Below are positions 10,801-20,300 of a stretch of 64,000 nt of DNA, one piece after another; position 1 is the first letter of the stretch, and the number at the start of each line of letters is the position of its first letter. The position numbers and the translations under genes were made by a program. A model generated the notes under the pieces. It saw only the letters and a program-made list of their open reading frames with translations. It was not told the DNA's origin and did not search any database. Origin of the DNA: Linderina pennispora (lineage: Eukaryota; Kickxellomycota; Kickxellomycetes; Kickxellales; Kickxellaceae); contig NW_024468254.1 of the NCBI RefSeq assembly GCF_002104995.1, forward strand, positions 806,001 through 870,000. The letters are read 5' to 3'.

Positions 10801-11776
10801 TCATCTCCATGGTGAACACAAAAAACAGGGTGCTGCGAATAGCCCTTGGCCACGAATCGACCAGGCCGTGGGGCTCGGGGCTGTCGAGGTTCTCGGACGC
10901 GCACACGCAAAAATACGCCAGCAGCAAGGCCGTCATTAGACAGCTGGTGAGGCGGTGCGAGAACAAGCGTGCCAGCCAGACACGTACCAGGTTCGTCGGC
11001 GAGAATATGCCCATGGAGTGTCCGCGCAGACCCAAGTCCTGTGAACTGCCTGGCTTGCATTCCAGGGAATACTGCGCGAGCTGTGCCATGCCTTCTGGAG
11101 CCCAGCGCGCCGAGTCTGCGTCCGAGTCCAACCCGTGTTCGCTTGGCACTGCCGGGGTATTTGGCGCCAGTAGCCCAGTGGGCCCTGCACCCTCGCCCAG
11201 CGCGCGCTTCCGGGTGCCTGGCTGTGCCGCTGCCTCTGGCACCAGCAGCAAATTTGCTCTAGTCTCCCGCCCGTTTTCCTCCTGCACACTCAGGCTGCGG
11301 TCTCTTGACCCGACACTGCTTGCCCGGCTGCTCGGCCGACTGCTGCCAGGTGACAAGCTCGGCACAGGCAGCGACTGCCGCCTTGCCTCTGCAATCTGGC
11401 TAATCATGCCGGTAGCGTACTGGTCAACGAACATCTTCGATATCCTCCGTTGACTGACTACTTGGCTCCATCCGTCGCCCCCATGCTCGTCATGCACGAT
11501 CCGGGGGATTCCACTAACATTGGGTCGCGCAATTGACGAGCCACACCGCGAGATGGACCGGCGGAAGGCGGTTCCAGCGTCATTTAGCTGACCGAAAATA
11601 CCAAACGCCGGCGAGTCAATGAACTGGACAGTTGGCGGCATTGATATCCGCAAGCAGGCGTGGACCAGGGCGTCCAGCAGCGACCTGAAGAAGCCATACA
11701 TGGCCGAGAGTAGTAGGTGCAGTGTCGTGGGCACGGGCCCTGCCAGGTCGCCGGAACGATCGAAATCGGCGGTCAT
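4823..11776 (-). CDS. CCH1: Four-domain voltage-gated-type calcium channel alpha subunit, Cch1
   Basis: Pore-forming subunit of the fungal high-affinity Ca2+ influx system at the plasma membrane, expected to work with Mid1. The start was set at ATG 11776 (MTADFDRSGDL), giving 2317 aa in one exon; the frame stays open further upstream but without conserved sequence. Four repeats of six membrane segments are visible: domain I about residues 300-790 with a Ser/Arg-rich insertion of about 200 residues (360-568) between S2 and S3; domain II about 915-1120; domain III about 1480-1720; domain IV about 1760-2000. S4 of domain III (RFIRFLRSLRSLRLISKFK) is the most charged; S4 of IV is depleted. Pore loops read AQGW (746), SGADW (1073), NEGW (1681) and YGENW (1962). 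An EF-hand-like segment (RFDPEGTGYIPREKY) follows domain IV. Absence of introns contrasts with the nearby ligase. Confidence 0.9.
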   Translation of the reverse strand: MTADFDRSGDLAGPVPTTLHLLLSAMYGFFRSLLDALVHACLRISMPPTVQFIDSPAFGIFGQLNDAGTAFRRSISRCGSSIARPNVSGIPRIVHDEHGGDGWSQVVSQRRISKMFVDQYATGMISQIAEARRQSLPVPSLSPGSSRPSSRASSVGSRDRSLSVQEENGRETRANLLLVPEAAAQPGTRKRALGEGAGPTGLLAPNTPAVPSEHGLDSDADSARWAPEGMAQLAQYSLECKPGSSQDLGLRGHSMGIFSPTNLVRVWLARLFSHRLTSCLMTALLLAYFCVCASENLDSPEPHGLVDSWPRAIRSTLFFVFTMEMMARIIVTGFLFDQQLTPTDFYVNIVGKIPAVRWLWKPKDKTEQQGRPCGRRRRRHRRRQSQHSSRPSAPMVPQKPPRLQVPESPNQADAALGDRQQTAGDAATTQGTRLSPSVIPSSTSRSSYTVSTISGIIHDIAVHRTPNTRIRRESPNPSTPPGSPEWSDEEPAQNGHRRLRRHRDRSPSVSDGNASPYDGYSSGSNHLSRRQSITSNESLYGSTGVLRETPCQYEYKGNAHVSGPMRPFLRHTYNRLDLVSLVAFWVAAAISSTHRHKEVITLLDALAAIRFVRFMSLTPGSYSVIGSLKRSAPMLGKVSLYMGFFFLLFACLGVTIFRGAFSRRCISAATLESAVPERYCCSYMENGRRQPYLVGSGTPTVNQSPRAYACPQGQICMTVGNPSNSLMNYDNIFASAVQVFIVASAQGWADIMYIVMDSISYVSSVYFVSCVMIIQLWLINLFVAVTNEAFAKIREEADRVRIIEGPNPVAGVKRLLQPILGQCKLGKEPVPAWRRLTPEEVERAGGWRNRVRARWIRLRATLHRWMVPVAKWTGFQGTQDFWCFLVIVDIYYKVVWRVDKSDHTVASYQTISKVASAMFGVEIVVRMARAWRICPKPRTGINYIYNTLMLDGRPVLNIVDSIIAVADIIMEFGRFSDSQAHRIMYVFSSLRTYRLIENFPKTRALMHKIKGSIPGLLNVMVTIGLTICLGAAISMQLIGGYVPAEDDDGSFIQMRYNTYPHALLSTYQLFSGADWTDLLWEATGQMQDKNENWLVAIYMCAFYYFTNYILLNMMIALIMDNFETSEKEKRIRQLAEFHNSLTRTTARYKRSIVSRWNPYLYITPNSAYADAHNVSKSLAKPASHQKDKDKDSDDNNDDAVRQPVIDKGKGVDHEGCGTGVSSEIMIDVGSSSSELRSRGGRRSGSGVSSTGVLRSPRISISQSGNRLEVGGMQGILFGKSSAEQRIVAQEVSDIPHSPITPDQRSVDGGESDSDRAAAERWETARREFESAHPTYNKSLFLFAPDSMFRQICYMLDTGFRFSEDAFGDDTALCEASKFSTTFGSNSDAVDTTGTLSSQADKEDDAGENEKTGVHGPICYPPPLKRSHRATTVPRMLWQQKDGANRRPASFRTTPKYWRWAHYAWEALGFAVTILSIMVLCIDTPIRRKHIMDSGQMGQFSWFFFTTMALGIFCTIEIAIKAVAHGFVLAPHACMKSPWNIIDLLVSVSLFVSLHTLVGGSNMTRFIRFLRSLRSLRLISKFKDARDAFNNLLVGSAARIIVALWIMLLLLIPCAILAHNMWYDMLFACNDDSVDGRVGCIGEYFDSDLGILIPRIWENPRNYNFDTFGSALSILFTAISNEGWTDVMSNTMAIRGIDLQPRPNHSWWNSLWWVAYIFFATIFILYIFIGIIVASYTQRTGTAFLTTEQRRWLDLKIQLRGTHPPTLPRTLQKKGFRRWCFMASIKTNTWYSRTLTAAALANCVVLLTVYRDRSAEIDKVQKCFRYASYIVFVLDFGINMVGMGVRATLRNANYQLLILCGLIIILFEFMFTTLGAASLGSVMLLYKLMLISDTLNELTRMIIGGFRPILILFWVWMVMTLIFTLLTVELWGLTRAGPETSAHANFWSFLPAFLTLLRFSYGENWNYLITDLQVQYPHCVQSYNGSYLQTDCGQTGLTYLIFFTYNLVSMYIFVNVFIGVVTDNFQYCYQSSSSYKLLTRQEIRQFRVTWWRFDPEGTGYIPREKYAAFFSKLKPPFNVGMYGDRLKLKHLVKALKRPPHGKDKVVHVEIDRVRYTHGNFDAYTHPGHDNEPLQYDLNITELEHCLQHADPYQMMLNRREFNRIYQEALLIDDPKRGMGFTQMLVFLARKKMVDPATAFLVEETLRYNDLAEQVDEVLRQKFVEDVIISSVRRRKFLTAMKLHRSLQGLQSRKQSLRVPISMPHPTLHQAEDGPPIPLVRVHQPELQVDTTGIQRSTISNCEPLSPPAVYLFVTGPGT

Positions 11777-12817
11777 CAGGGCTCTGTTTGTAATCCGGAT
11801 ATTATTGGTAAAGGAGTGATTGTGTGTAAGATAGATGCAGCAACAGGGGTACAAATAAACAATAGAGCAACTGAAAAATGGATGGGCTTCGGGTAGCAGG
11901 CACCCGTAACTTACGACGCCAAGATGTGTAGGGCATGCCACGGAGAGTGGATTATGTGATCCCACAAATGCAGAACAAATCCCCAGCAAAGCGGCCCAAA
12001 GCGGGCAGAATGCCGTCTAGGCGCGACAGTTTCAAACAGTGTTACCAGCGGGGAAAAGGCTGCGTTTCTGTTACACGAGGCAGGAGTGAAGATTAGTTTG
12101 CGGTTGATCCGTGAAAGCTGAGATGCTGCTTTGCTCAAAGGTCGGGAAGCCGGCAATGGTATGTTGTTGATGTTGAGTTGTTGACGCTGGCCCTTGTAGC
12201 AGCAGGGCCGCCGAAATATGGGGAAACGTGCTACTGCTATATAGGTAACTGCCTAATTTCACATAGCATACTAGAAGGAGGGGTTTCCTGTTTATCGGAT
12301 GTTGGCAAATATCGGCCCTACAGCTGATTATTTGTCGGAGTGCGCACCAGCCCCTGCTGCCTGCCCACCCCCGCATAGCCAGGCAGGTGTGGAGGTCATG
12401 CACCTTTTCTGATTTGTAGCGTGGAGCGCGCCCTGGCCATCCCTTTCCGAGACTCTCTCCAGAGCCTGGCCCGGCCAGCGCCCCCATGCTGCTGGAAACA
12501 GTGCACAGCACCAAACTTTCAGATAGAGGATAATAATGAAAAATTGAAATATTTTGGAGAAGCTAAAAGAAGTGAAAATACAGTGAAGAAAAAAAAAAAA
12601 GACACCAAGCAACAGAAATAATTTTGTTTAGCCTCCGAAATGCGCACGATATGGCCGGGTCCTCTTCCTCGCCATGGGCAAGGGACAAAGAGAGCCCGCG
12701 CCCAAGAGCCAGACCCCCCTTCGGGTTAGAGGAAACGGAACGAGATTTTGTACAGAGATGGATATCTTTTTTTGGGGTGCTGCCAGTGCGGGCGAGGAAG
12801 CACAGCCCGCGGATGGC
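11777..12817. other. Intergenic between CCH1 and the zinc-finger gene
   Basis: CCH1 promoter region and 3' flank of the zinc-finger gene. It contains a 12-A run at 12589-12600 and a purine-rich tract before it. Short ORFs show no recognisable protein. Confidence 0.4.
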
Positions 12818-14542
12818 TTAGCACGAGGCAGTCGCAGCGGGTGCCCGAACCTGCTGTTGCGGCTGGCGCGGCTGCTGTGGGGCAGCAGCACGAGGGGCCG
12901 GAGCCACCGATTTGGCGGCCATTGCCGGGGCGCGCGGCGGCAGCGCAGAGTTCAGCGGGCGGGCCATGGGCCGGGGACCGGCAGGCGTGGCCATGGGCCG
13001 GCGCTGCGGCAGCTGCTGCTGCTGGGGGGTGCGGAAGACCGGTGCGGGCCGCGAGCCGTTCTGGGGCATGGCAGGGCCACGCACGGTGCTGGGGACTGGT
13101 CTCTGGGGCGCAGGCGGGTGGTGGGCCGGGACACCCACAGGCTTGGCAGGGGGCAGACGGGCGGCAGGGGCAGGAGCAGCATTGCTGTGGTTGGATGCGG
13201 CAGCAGCAGCAGCGGCAGCAGCAGCAGCGACAGCGGCAGCAACCTCAGCGGGCGTGGCATTGGGGGGCAGGTCCCGGATTGACGGAATCATGGCGCAGTG
13301 GGCGTGCTGGACATGGTACTTGAGCCCGTTGAGGTTCTTGTACGCCTTGTAGCAATCGGGCACACGGCACTTGTAGGGCTTTGACACGCCAAGCGCCTCC
13401 TCGCCCATGCTGCAGTGGCCGTGCAGATTGTGGTACTTGAGCCCGTTGGGGTTCTTGTAGGCCTTGTCGCAGCCCGATACCGGACACCGGTAGGGCTTGT
13501 CGTCGCGCGGCAGCAGACCGTGGGCCTTGGCAGCAGCAGCAGCAGCAACGGCGCCAGCCATCGCGGCGGTGACGCTGGGCGGCAGGTGGACCTCGTCGTC
13601 AGAGTCGTCACAGGCAACAGCAGCGACCGCAGCACTGGCGGCCTGGGCCAGCGTGGTGCTTGCAGCAACCGCAGCAGCAGCGGCATTGTTTGCGTGCTTG
13701 GCATTGTCGCTGTCGTCCTGGCCAGCAGCGGCAGCAGCTACCGAGGACAGGAACAGAGGATCGGTGGCAGACGCCAGGGCTGCAATAATGTCGTCGTCGT
13801 ACAAGCCCAGGGCTGTGCTTGCAAACGACAGGTCCACAGACGTCGTGACGGGCTTTGCTCCGCCCAGCGTGGCCTGCTTCTTCATGGCCCCTGCGGCTGT
13901 GCACTCGCTATCAGCGATCGCACCGCGTTTCCGTCCGCCAGCCAGGGCGGCATCGATGGAGGGGTACGACAGCGAGGTCTCTTGCGGCGAGCTGATGGCC
14001 GACGACGAGGCGGTGTGGGAAGGCGACAGCGGCGGCGTGTTGCGGGCCGACGAGGCTGTGCTGTGGGAGGCACCGGTGGTGACCTTGGGGGAGATCGAGG
14101 AGATGTCGCCGGGGGCTGCCACAGGGCTCAGGGCCGGCGAGCACACGGCTGTGTTTGTAGCTGTGGTCGCAGCATTGAGAATCAGCTGCTGCTCCAGGGT
14201 CAGCCCGAAACCTGACAAATCAGTGGCCGCTGGCGCATCAACCAAGCAGTCAGCCGACGCCCACTCGTCGTCAAAGAAGCAGTCATCTGCAAGATCGGCC
14301 TGAGCCTCGTCGTCCTCAAACCGCACATGACACTCCTCGTAGTGCTGGAGGAGGTCGTGCAGGTCGTTGAGCACAAGGCCGCAGCAGCTGAAGTCACGGC
14401 AGAAGCTGGCCTCAAGGTCGCGAGGATAGTAAAAGTCCTCGTCGACCATGGGTGGCTGCTGCTGTGGCTGCTGTGAGATGTGAGATGTGGAGGGGACGCC
14501 GATTGCGGGAAGCTCAAGAAGCCTATTTTGTTTTACCATCAT
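12818..14542 (-). CDS. SFP1/JAZF1-type C2H2 zinc-finger transcription regulator
   Basis: Nuclear regulator of the Sfp1 family, whose yeast member controls ribosome biogenesis and growth under TOR. Start set at the ATG pair at 14542/14539 (MMVKQNRL); 574 aa, one exon. An N-terminal non-classical finger, residues about 48-72, has C48, C53, H67 and H72 with CCGLVLNDLHDLLQHYEECH. Two tandem classical fingers of the YKN-NGLKYH type lie at about 350-376 (YRCPVSGCDKAYKNPNGLKYH) and 390-416 (YKCRVPDCYKAYKNLNGLKYH). This three-finger layout is that of fungal Sfp1 and related to human JAZF1. Between and after them are Ala-, Ser- and Gln-rich low-complexity stretches, including long poly-Ala runs. The C-terminal 150 residues are Pro/Ala/Arg-rich and poorly conserved in appearance. 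Confidence 0.75.
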   Translation of the reverse strand: MMVKQNRLLELPAIGVPSTSHISQQPQQQPPMVDEDFYYPRDLEASFCRDFSCCGLVLNDLHDLLQHYEECHVRFEDDEAQADLADDCFFDDEWASADCLVDAPAATDLSGFGLTLEQQLILNAATTATNTAVCSPALSPVAAPGDISSISPKVTTGASHSTASSARNTPPLSPSHTASSSAISSPQETSLSYPSIDAALAGGRKRGAIADSECTAAGAMKKQATLGGAKPVTTSVDLSFASTALGLYDDDIIAALASATDPLFLSSVAAAAAGQDDSDNAKHANNAAAAAVAASTTLAQAASAAVAAVACDDSDDEVHLPPSVTAAMAGAVAAAAAAKAHGLLPRDDKPYRCPVSGCDKAYKNPNGLKYHNLHGHCSMGEEALGVSKPYKCRVPDCYKAYKNLNGLKYHVQHAHCAMIPSIRDLPPNATPAEVAAAVAAAAAAAAAAASNHSNAAPAPAARLPPAKPVGVPAHHPPAPQRPVPSTVRGPAMPQNGSRPAPVFRTPQQQQLPQRRPMATPAGPRPMARPLNSALPPRAPAMAAKSVAPAPRAAAPQQPRQPQQQVRAPAATASC

Positions 14543-17359
14543 AGTAATAGAGGAGAAAAGGAGGATATTAGAAACAGATGGGTTGGTTGGTAATAGGGAG
14601 ACAGCCGGGGGAGGAAAGGTGAGAGAAAATCCAAGTGGGAATAAATATAGCCAGGTAGAAACCGGGAGGGGGGAAACGAAGGTGGAGAATATAAAAGAGC
14701 GCACACGCAGGAGAGGAGGACTGGGATGTATGAAGCTGCAGAATCAGCAGGAGAAGGCGGCCCGTCGCCCACACCAAGCCTTTTAAGGAGCAGTGGCAGG
14801 CAGGCAAATCGGCCAAAAAGTGCTCTGGCTAAAGAGTGCAAATCCCCCTATGGGCCATTTTTTCTATTTCGTTCCCCAAAAACAAACCAGCGAGTCGCAT
14901 CCCAAAGAGCAGAAGAGGGGGACACACCCAGCGGGCGGCGAGCCAGTAAATCAATAGGAAAGCCCAGACGGCGGTATATTCCAGCTGCTACGTCGCACAG
15001 CTTTTTTGTAGCTGATTGACATAAGGGCTGAAGTGAGACGACAGCACAAAGAGTTAAGATCGCGGGCCTTCGTGTGCGACCATGACGACGAGCATAGGCC
15101 CTTGTATGATCCCAAGCGCGCGCCAGACAAAACAAGCAAGGCAGACACGATTATTCCACGACGGGGGCTGAGGAGCCAGTAAAACCAGACAGCGACAATG
15201 TCGCTGATGTGAAACCGGCGATGGGGCTTTCATCAGAGATGGGCCTGGCTCTAGCAAGAATGTTGGAACAGGGAGGGCTGGTATACATACTCTAGGCGGG
15301 AAGCGCCGGCAGACGCCGTAGACGGCGAAAATGTGAAGGGCGATGTGGTGGTGTGCTGTGACATTCGCAAGGACATGTTGTGACTAGAGCCGTTTTATGT
15401 CTATCAACAGGTTCAAAGGCGGAAGAGATTAAGATAAGATACAAGGACGAAAGTGGACGTGCTCAAAGAGAAAAGGTGCTCAAAGAGAAGAGGCGATTAG
15501 GAGTATGCGCAGAAAAGGAGTTATAAAAAAGGTCAACACACAAAAACGAGCGGCGAGGGGGAGAAGGTGGAAAAAGTAAGAGAAGTAGAATGAACGATGT
15601 CGGAAGGGGCTGGATACGCGCTAGCCATGGGCTTTATATTTTCTAGCGTTCCTGCTAGGCGACATTATCTAGGCCTCAGCGAGAAATCGTGGTGGGCGGG
15701 TGGGCCAAAACCTGGCTGCCTCCACACGCCCGCTCGCCGCCAGAAAACAAAAACCAGAACAAGGGCCGACCTTGCCCGCGCAGAGGGGGGGTTGCAACAC
15801 TGGCAGTAACACCCCCCTGCGTGTTTCTTACTGGCCTCTGGGGGGTGGGTTGGCGACCCGGCGAGGTACTCTACTGTGGCTTTTCTTTTTGGCTGCTGAA
15901 GCTCTGTCGTCTCTGTTCCTGCCAAGGTGCTGCTGAGTGGTCGGGGCCGTATCGCATGGCAGGCCGCTGTGCCGTGAGCAAGCCAGCGCCGGCCAGACGC
16001 ACAGCAAGCGAGACTCGAGAAACGGCCCACTGGTGAGCCAAGAGTGGTGCCATCACAGGCCACCCAGCAGAATCTGCGTATGCGGGGACAGCGGCGAGGA
16101 GCACATGCCAGCTATGCGACAAGGTGAAGAAGCCGTGCATGGGACACAGGCCCAGTGCTGCATTGCGTGCGCGTATGCGGGGGAGGGGCGACACCGGGAT
16201 GGAGAGCCAGCAATAAGCAGCCAAGACTGAATGCTGCCTAGGCTAGCTCTGGTACCGCACCAGGAGCATTTGGGCAGGCGGGGTGCTGCGCATCAGCAGG
16301 GGAGGCGCTGGCCAAGGCTGTTCGCAATTGCAGCCTGTAGCTGCCGAACCAGCTTGTGCTGGCAGATTGTTCGGCTGTGGGCACTTTGCGTCGGGGGGAA
16401 TATGGCCCTCGATGCGCTGCATGTGCGCCCCGTCCCCTCCACGCGTCCTCTCTCCCATGCCCGCACAGGTCCTCCAGCCAGCGCTCGCCGAATCGGCGCC
16501 CTTCCCCATGTTCTCCACACAGCCCTATTTCACCCAGGCCCACCTCTCCACACGCTGAAATGTTCACACTAGAAGGGATCCTCAAGACCCGGTATGCCAG
16601 GCCCCCAACACAATCCCGGCAATTGAGACGATCCAAACAAGCTTCGGGGCTTAACTCCACCTTCGCACAGGGGCTAATATCACAAGCCGATTAGCGTCTT
16701 TTTCTAGCGCCCACCGCTGGGACGGCGGCGATGGTGACGGCGATGGCGGGGCGTGTGGGATGAGCAGCGATGTGCGCGTCTCCTCGACGGGATGTGCTTT
16801 TAATTTCTGAATTCAACCGTCCAATGCCATCACTCGCCCCTCCCCCAACGCTACATGTCGTACGAGCACCTGCTCCATATGTCCCGTTCTTGTAATGTAT
16901 GCATAGCCTAATCCACCATTCCCGCTTTTGGACAGGGTAGTCAGCCATCCAGCCAGCCCGCCCGCGAGGTCGCCCGCGTCGCTGCTTGTCCTCGTTTATG
17001 CACGCCAGGCAGAGAATGCATATATTGCACTGTGAAGATCCGCTAGCAAGCGCCAAATTGCTGCCTGTTTAGGAATGGCCGGGTTATGCCACGAAGCGGT
17101 TATAAGCCACCCTGCCTAGCATTGCTAATAGAATCCCCTCATCCCCCAAAACACGCCGGGCATCCAATACATGCACACCTCGGGCAAGGCGAATCCCAGG
17201 GGGAGGAAAAGAGTGTCTGCAAATTGTTCGGCCTATCACACAATATGGACGCCAGAACTGCGGCCTAGGAAGAAAGTCACTTATGCACATGAATGCAGTT
17301 CAAACATCAAATTCCTGCTGTCAGCCAGGTTTATTTATTTCCCAAACCGGACATGCCAT
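14543..17359. other. Long intergenic region upstream of the zinc-finger gene
   Basis: 2.8 kb without a convincing gene. The first 180 bp next to the zinc-finger ATG is purine-rich on + (pyrimidine-rich on the transcribed strand), as in fungal leaders. Overlapping short ORFs on both strands are low-complexity and unlike proteins. It also holds the 3' flank of DNA ligase. Confidence 0.45.
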
Positions 17360-20300
17360 CTACCCGTTGATCTTCTGGTTCTCGTACATTTCGGCAACCT
17401 ACAAATGAGGGAGGGATGCATTTCGGGCTGGCTGCGGGTTAGCGGACGGTGTTAGGGATAACGGGCACAGTGCACATCTGACCCAGCTGCTGCCATCGTG
17501 ATTGACAGCGGCCACCAGACAATGCCGCGAGACGGCAGCCTCACGAACAAACTGAACAGAATTTCTCAGACAATCGCGAAGCCATGCGCGGTGCTCAGAA
17601 ATGAATGCTGCCGTCTTCCCGAAACAACCCAACCCACATGCCACACTGGGCAAAAATAGCAAACAACTTACCTGAGAGCTCGACGTGGCTGCGTCAGGGC
17701 CCTTGTCCTCGCGCACTCTGAGGAATCGCGGGAAGCGCAGCGAAATGCCCTTGCTCTCGCTGATCTAGAAAGTCAACAGCCGGTTTTTAGCGTGCTGCAC
17801 AAACCACCCTCTCCCCTTCGAAACAACCCCCACTATACTTGCCTCGCCATATGCTGCCTGGTAGATCGGCGACAGCGACAGATCGGCTGCCTTCACCTCC
17901 CACACCTGCGCCGGCTCGAACCACACGTCTGGCTTCGTTTTATCCGAAAACGCATAGTACGACTTTGGCGCTTCGATCCGGTTCTGGTCCAGCTGCGCCT
18001 TATGTGCCTCTAGGTCCGCGTCGCTGAACCCGGTCCCAATCTTGCAGATGGTCTGGTACTCCTCGCGCTCTGGATCGTAGCACGCCAGGAGGTACGCGCC
18101 GTACGCACCCACACGCTTGCCCTTGCCGTAGTACGCACCAATCACCACCAAATCGAGCGAATCGCCCAGCCCGTCCACGTAGTCCTTCTTGAGCTACACA
18201 CAGCAAAACCATCGGGGAATTTCAGCAGGGGGCCATGATGCAGTGCAGACCTCATTCGCATCTGGGCAGCTTGCGAGAGTGGCACTTTAAACACGCGATT
18301 GGCAAGCAGCAACACTATTCAGAGCACTTTTCTCCCTCTCGTCGCTGTTCCAAGGGAGAGCAAATTAGGAAGGTGCAGCATGCAGCACCCCACCTCGCTT
18401 ATCCAAAAACACAGCTTCATTTGGCGACGCTGTCCATCTCTGATTTGCCATGTCGGCATGTATGATACATGGCTATGGCCATCCGCGTGAAAGCATGAGG
18501 CCGCACAATCCGAGAAAAGCAGCGGATGACTTCGCTCCGTCCCACATCAAAAGCATGTTTGTGTGGTAAAAACAGACTCCACGAAGTGATCTGCCCAGCT
18601 TGCAAATCCCACGTCCCCTGGCTCGCCGAAAAAATGTGATGGACATGGATATGCTGCCAATCCCATGGGCCACCCCAACCGCCACCAGCCTCCCGACTTG
18701 CACCCCCTCCAATCCTCTGTGGAAAAGTGCAACTTCTTGCAGAATCCACCCGCACCGCATGAACCAGCAAATAGAACCCGCCGACTCATCCTTTGCTGGG
18801 TAAGCGTGGCGGTAGGAGTGTGGCTGGACACCTCAGCCGCCGCTGCAAATGTGCCTTCTGAGATAATCGGCTCTTTCTGCACAGACAAACGCATGGCGTC
18901 CGTTGAATCTGCAATACGAGAGACTGGGGACCGCCATCTGGACTGCCAGCAAGGCGCCCCGCAGAAAGGGGCCAGCACTAGGCAAATATGCACAGATCGA
19001 TGGGAAAAAAAACAGACCAGCGGTTTGCTGATTGACCGCCTGTGCATACGTGTGCATTGCATACCGGATCACACCGGTCAACATACCTTGAGCCAGTTCA
19101 GCGACCGCTTCGACGGTTCGTAAGTCGCAGAGTTTCCGTCAAGGGATTTTATCATCAGGCCTTCGCAGTTATCTACAGTGCGTGCACCATCACCCGCCCC
19201 AAAAAGCATTAGTACCGATTGCCGCGGTAAAAAAGGTCCGCACAGCCAAAAAATAGCTCAAGGCAGCTCCCAAGACTCCCCACCCGTCGTCCCCGAATCT
19301 GCGGACATCCTCCAAATACGCATCCATTACCGTAAAGTCGCGCCTCTCGGGTGAAATGCGTCAAAGGCCTCTCCCCAATCGGATCCACGCTAGGGTATTA
19401 ATAAGCTGCTGTTCTGTCGTGTGGACTGTGGGCTGTGGGTGCTATGGGGGAGGCACACCAACCGTGGACCGCACCCAGAGCGTGAGACCAGCAGATCAAA
19501 AGGAGAATTCCAGCCCGGTGCTTATGCCGGAAATGCGGTCTTCCGTGCCAAGGGCTGCCCGCCCATCATATCGCGACATGATAAGCAGCCGTCACCCAAC
19601 GCGCCCCGGCCACGCAGTAGCGCTGCTGCATGCGCATTCCACAATGTTTGTAGATGCCGGGCAGTATCGCTCCAGCAACAACTGGTTTCTAGGATGCGGC
19701 ACAAGAAAGCGCGTTGTTCAAATGAATGGCCGGTATGAAATTATCAGCCAACGTTTGGGCAAATATCCAGTACTGCCCTTCAGTACGTGTTGTGAAAAAT
19801 GCTCACATGAAGAGCCATAGAAGCGCAGTACCCACGCAATGTCTAAGGGGGAGGGGTGGAGGGGGTGGTTGCATAGGTGCTTTCTTCACCATGTCTACTG
19901 CGGTTCCCGCATGTAGTCCCAGTCACAAGAAAAATGCGCAGAAAACAGGGAGGGGAGGGGAGGCTGCGCATATGCCAATCTTCAGTTCAGCCTCGACCAC
20001 AATGGGCGGAGGTGCGGTGCTACATACCTTCAATGCTCTTCTCCAGGAATTCCTGCATGTCTTCAACCGCCGAGCAGTCCTTGGACACAGCAAACTGGAA
20101 CTTGTTTTCCACGGGCGTAAAGTGCAGCAGCAGCAGCTCGCGGCGTCGCCTTAGCGGCTGCTGGATCAGGGCCTACAGTAATGGTGCTTTTGAGCGTGCC
20201 TGTTGCGCATGCTTGGCAGATCCAGCCTTGCTCGATCAATCTGCACGAGAATAAGAATCCCAGAATGGCCCTACCGCACAGATGCTCGGCCAACAATGGT

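Noticed and set aside
11777-11989. Upstream extension of the CCH1 reading frame
   Set aside because: The extra residues are Cys/His/Tyr-rich and unlike a channel N-terminus; the ATG at 11776 begins plausible protein sequence.
15597-16700. Several overlapping ORFs of 60-140 codons upstream of the zinc-finger gene
   Set aside because: They overlap on both strands, are rich in Arg/Pro/Gly/Cys as expected from GC-rich random sequence, and show no domain.
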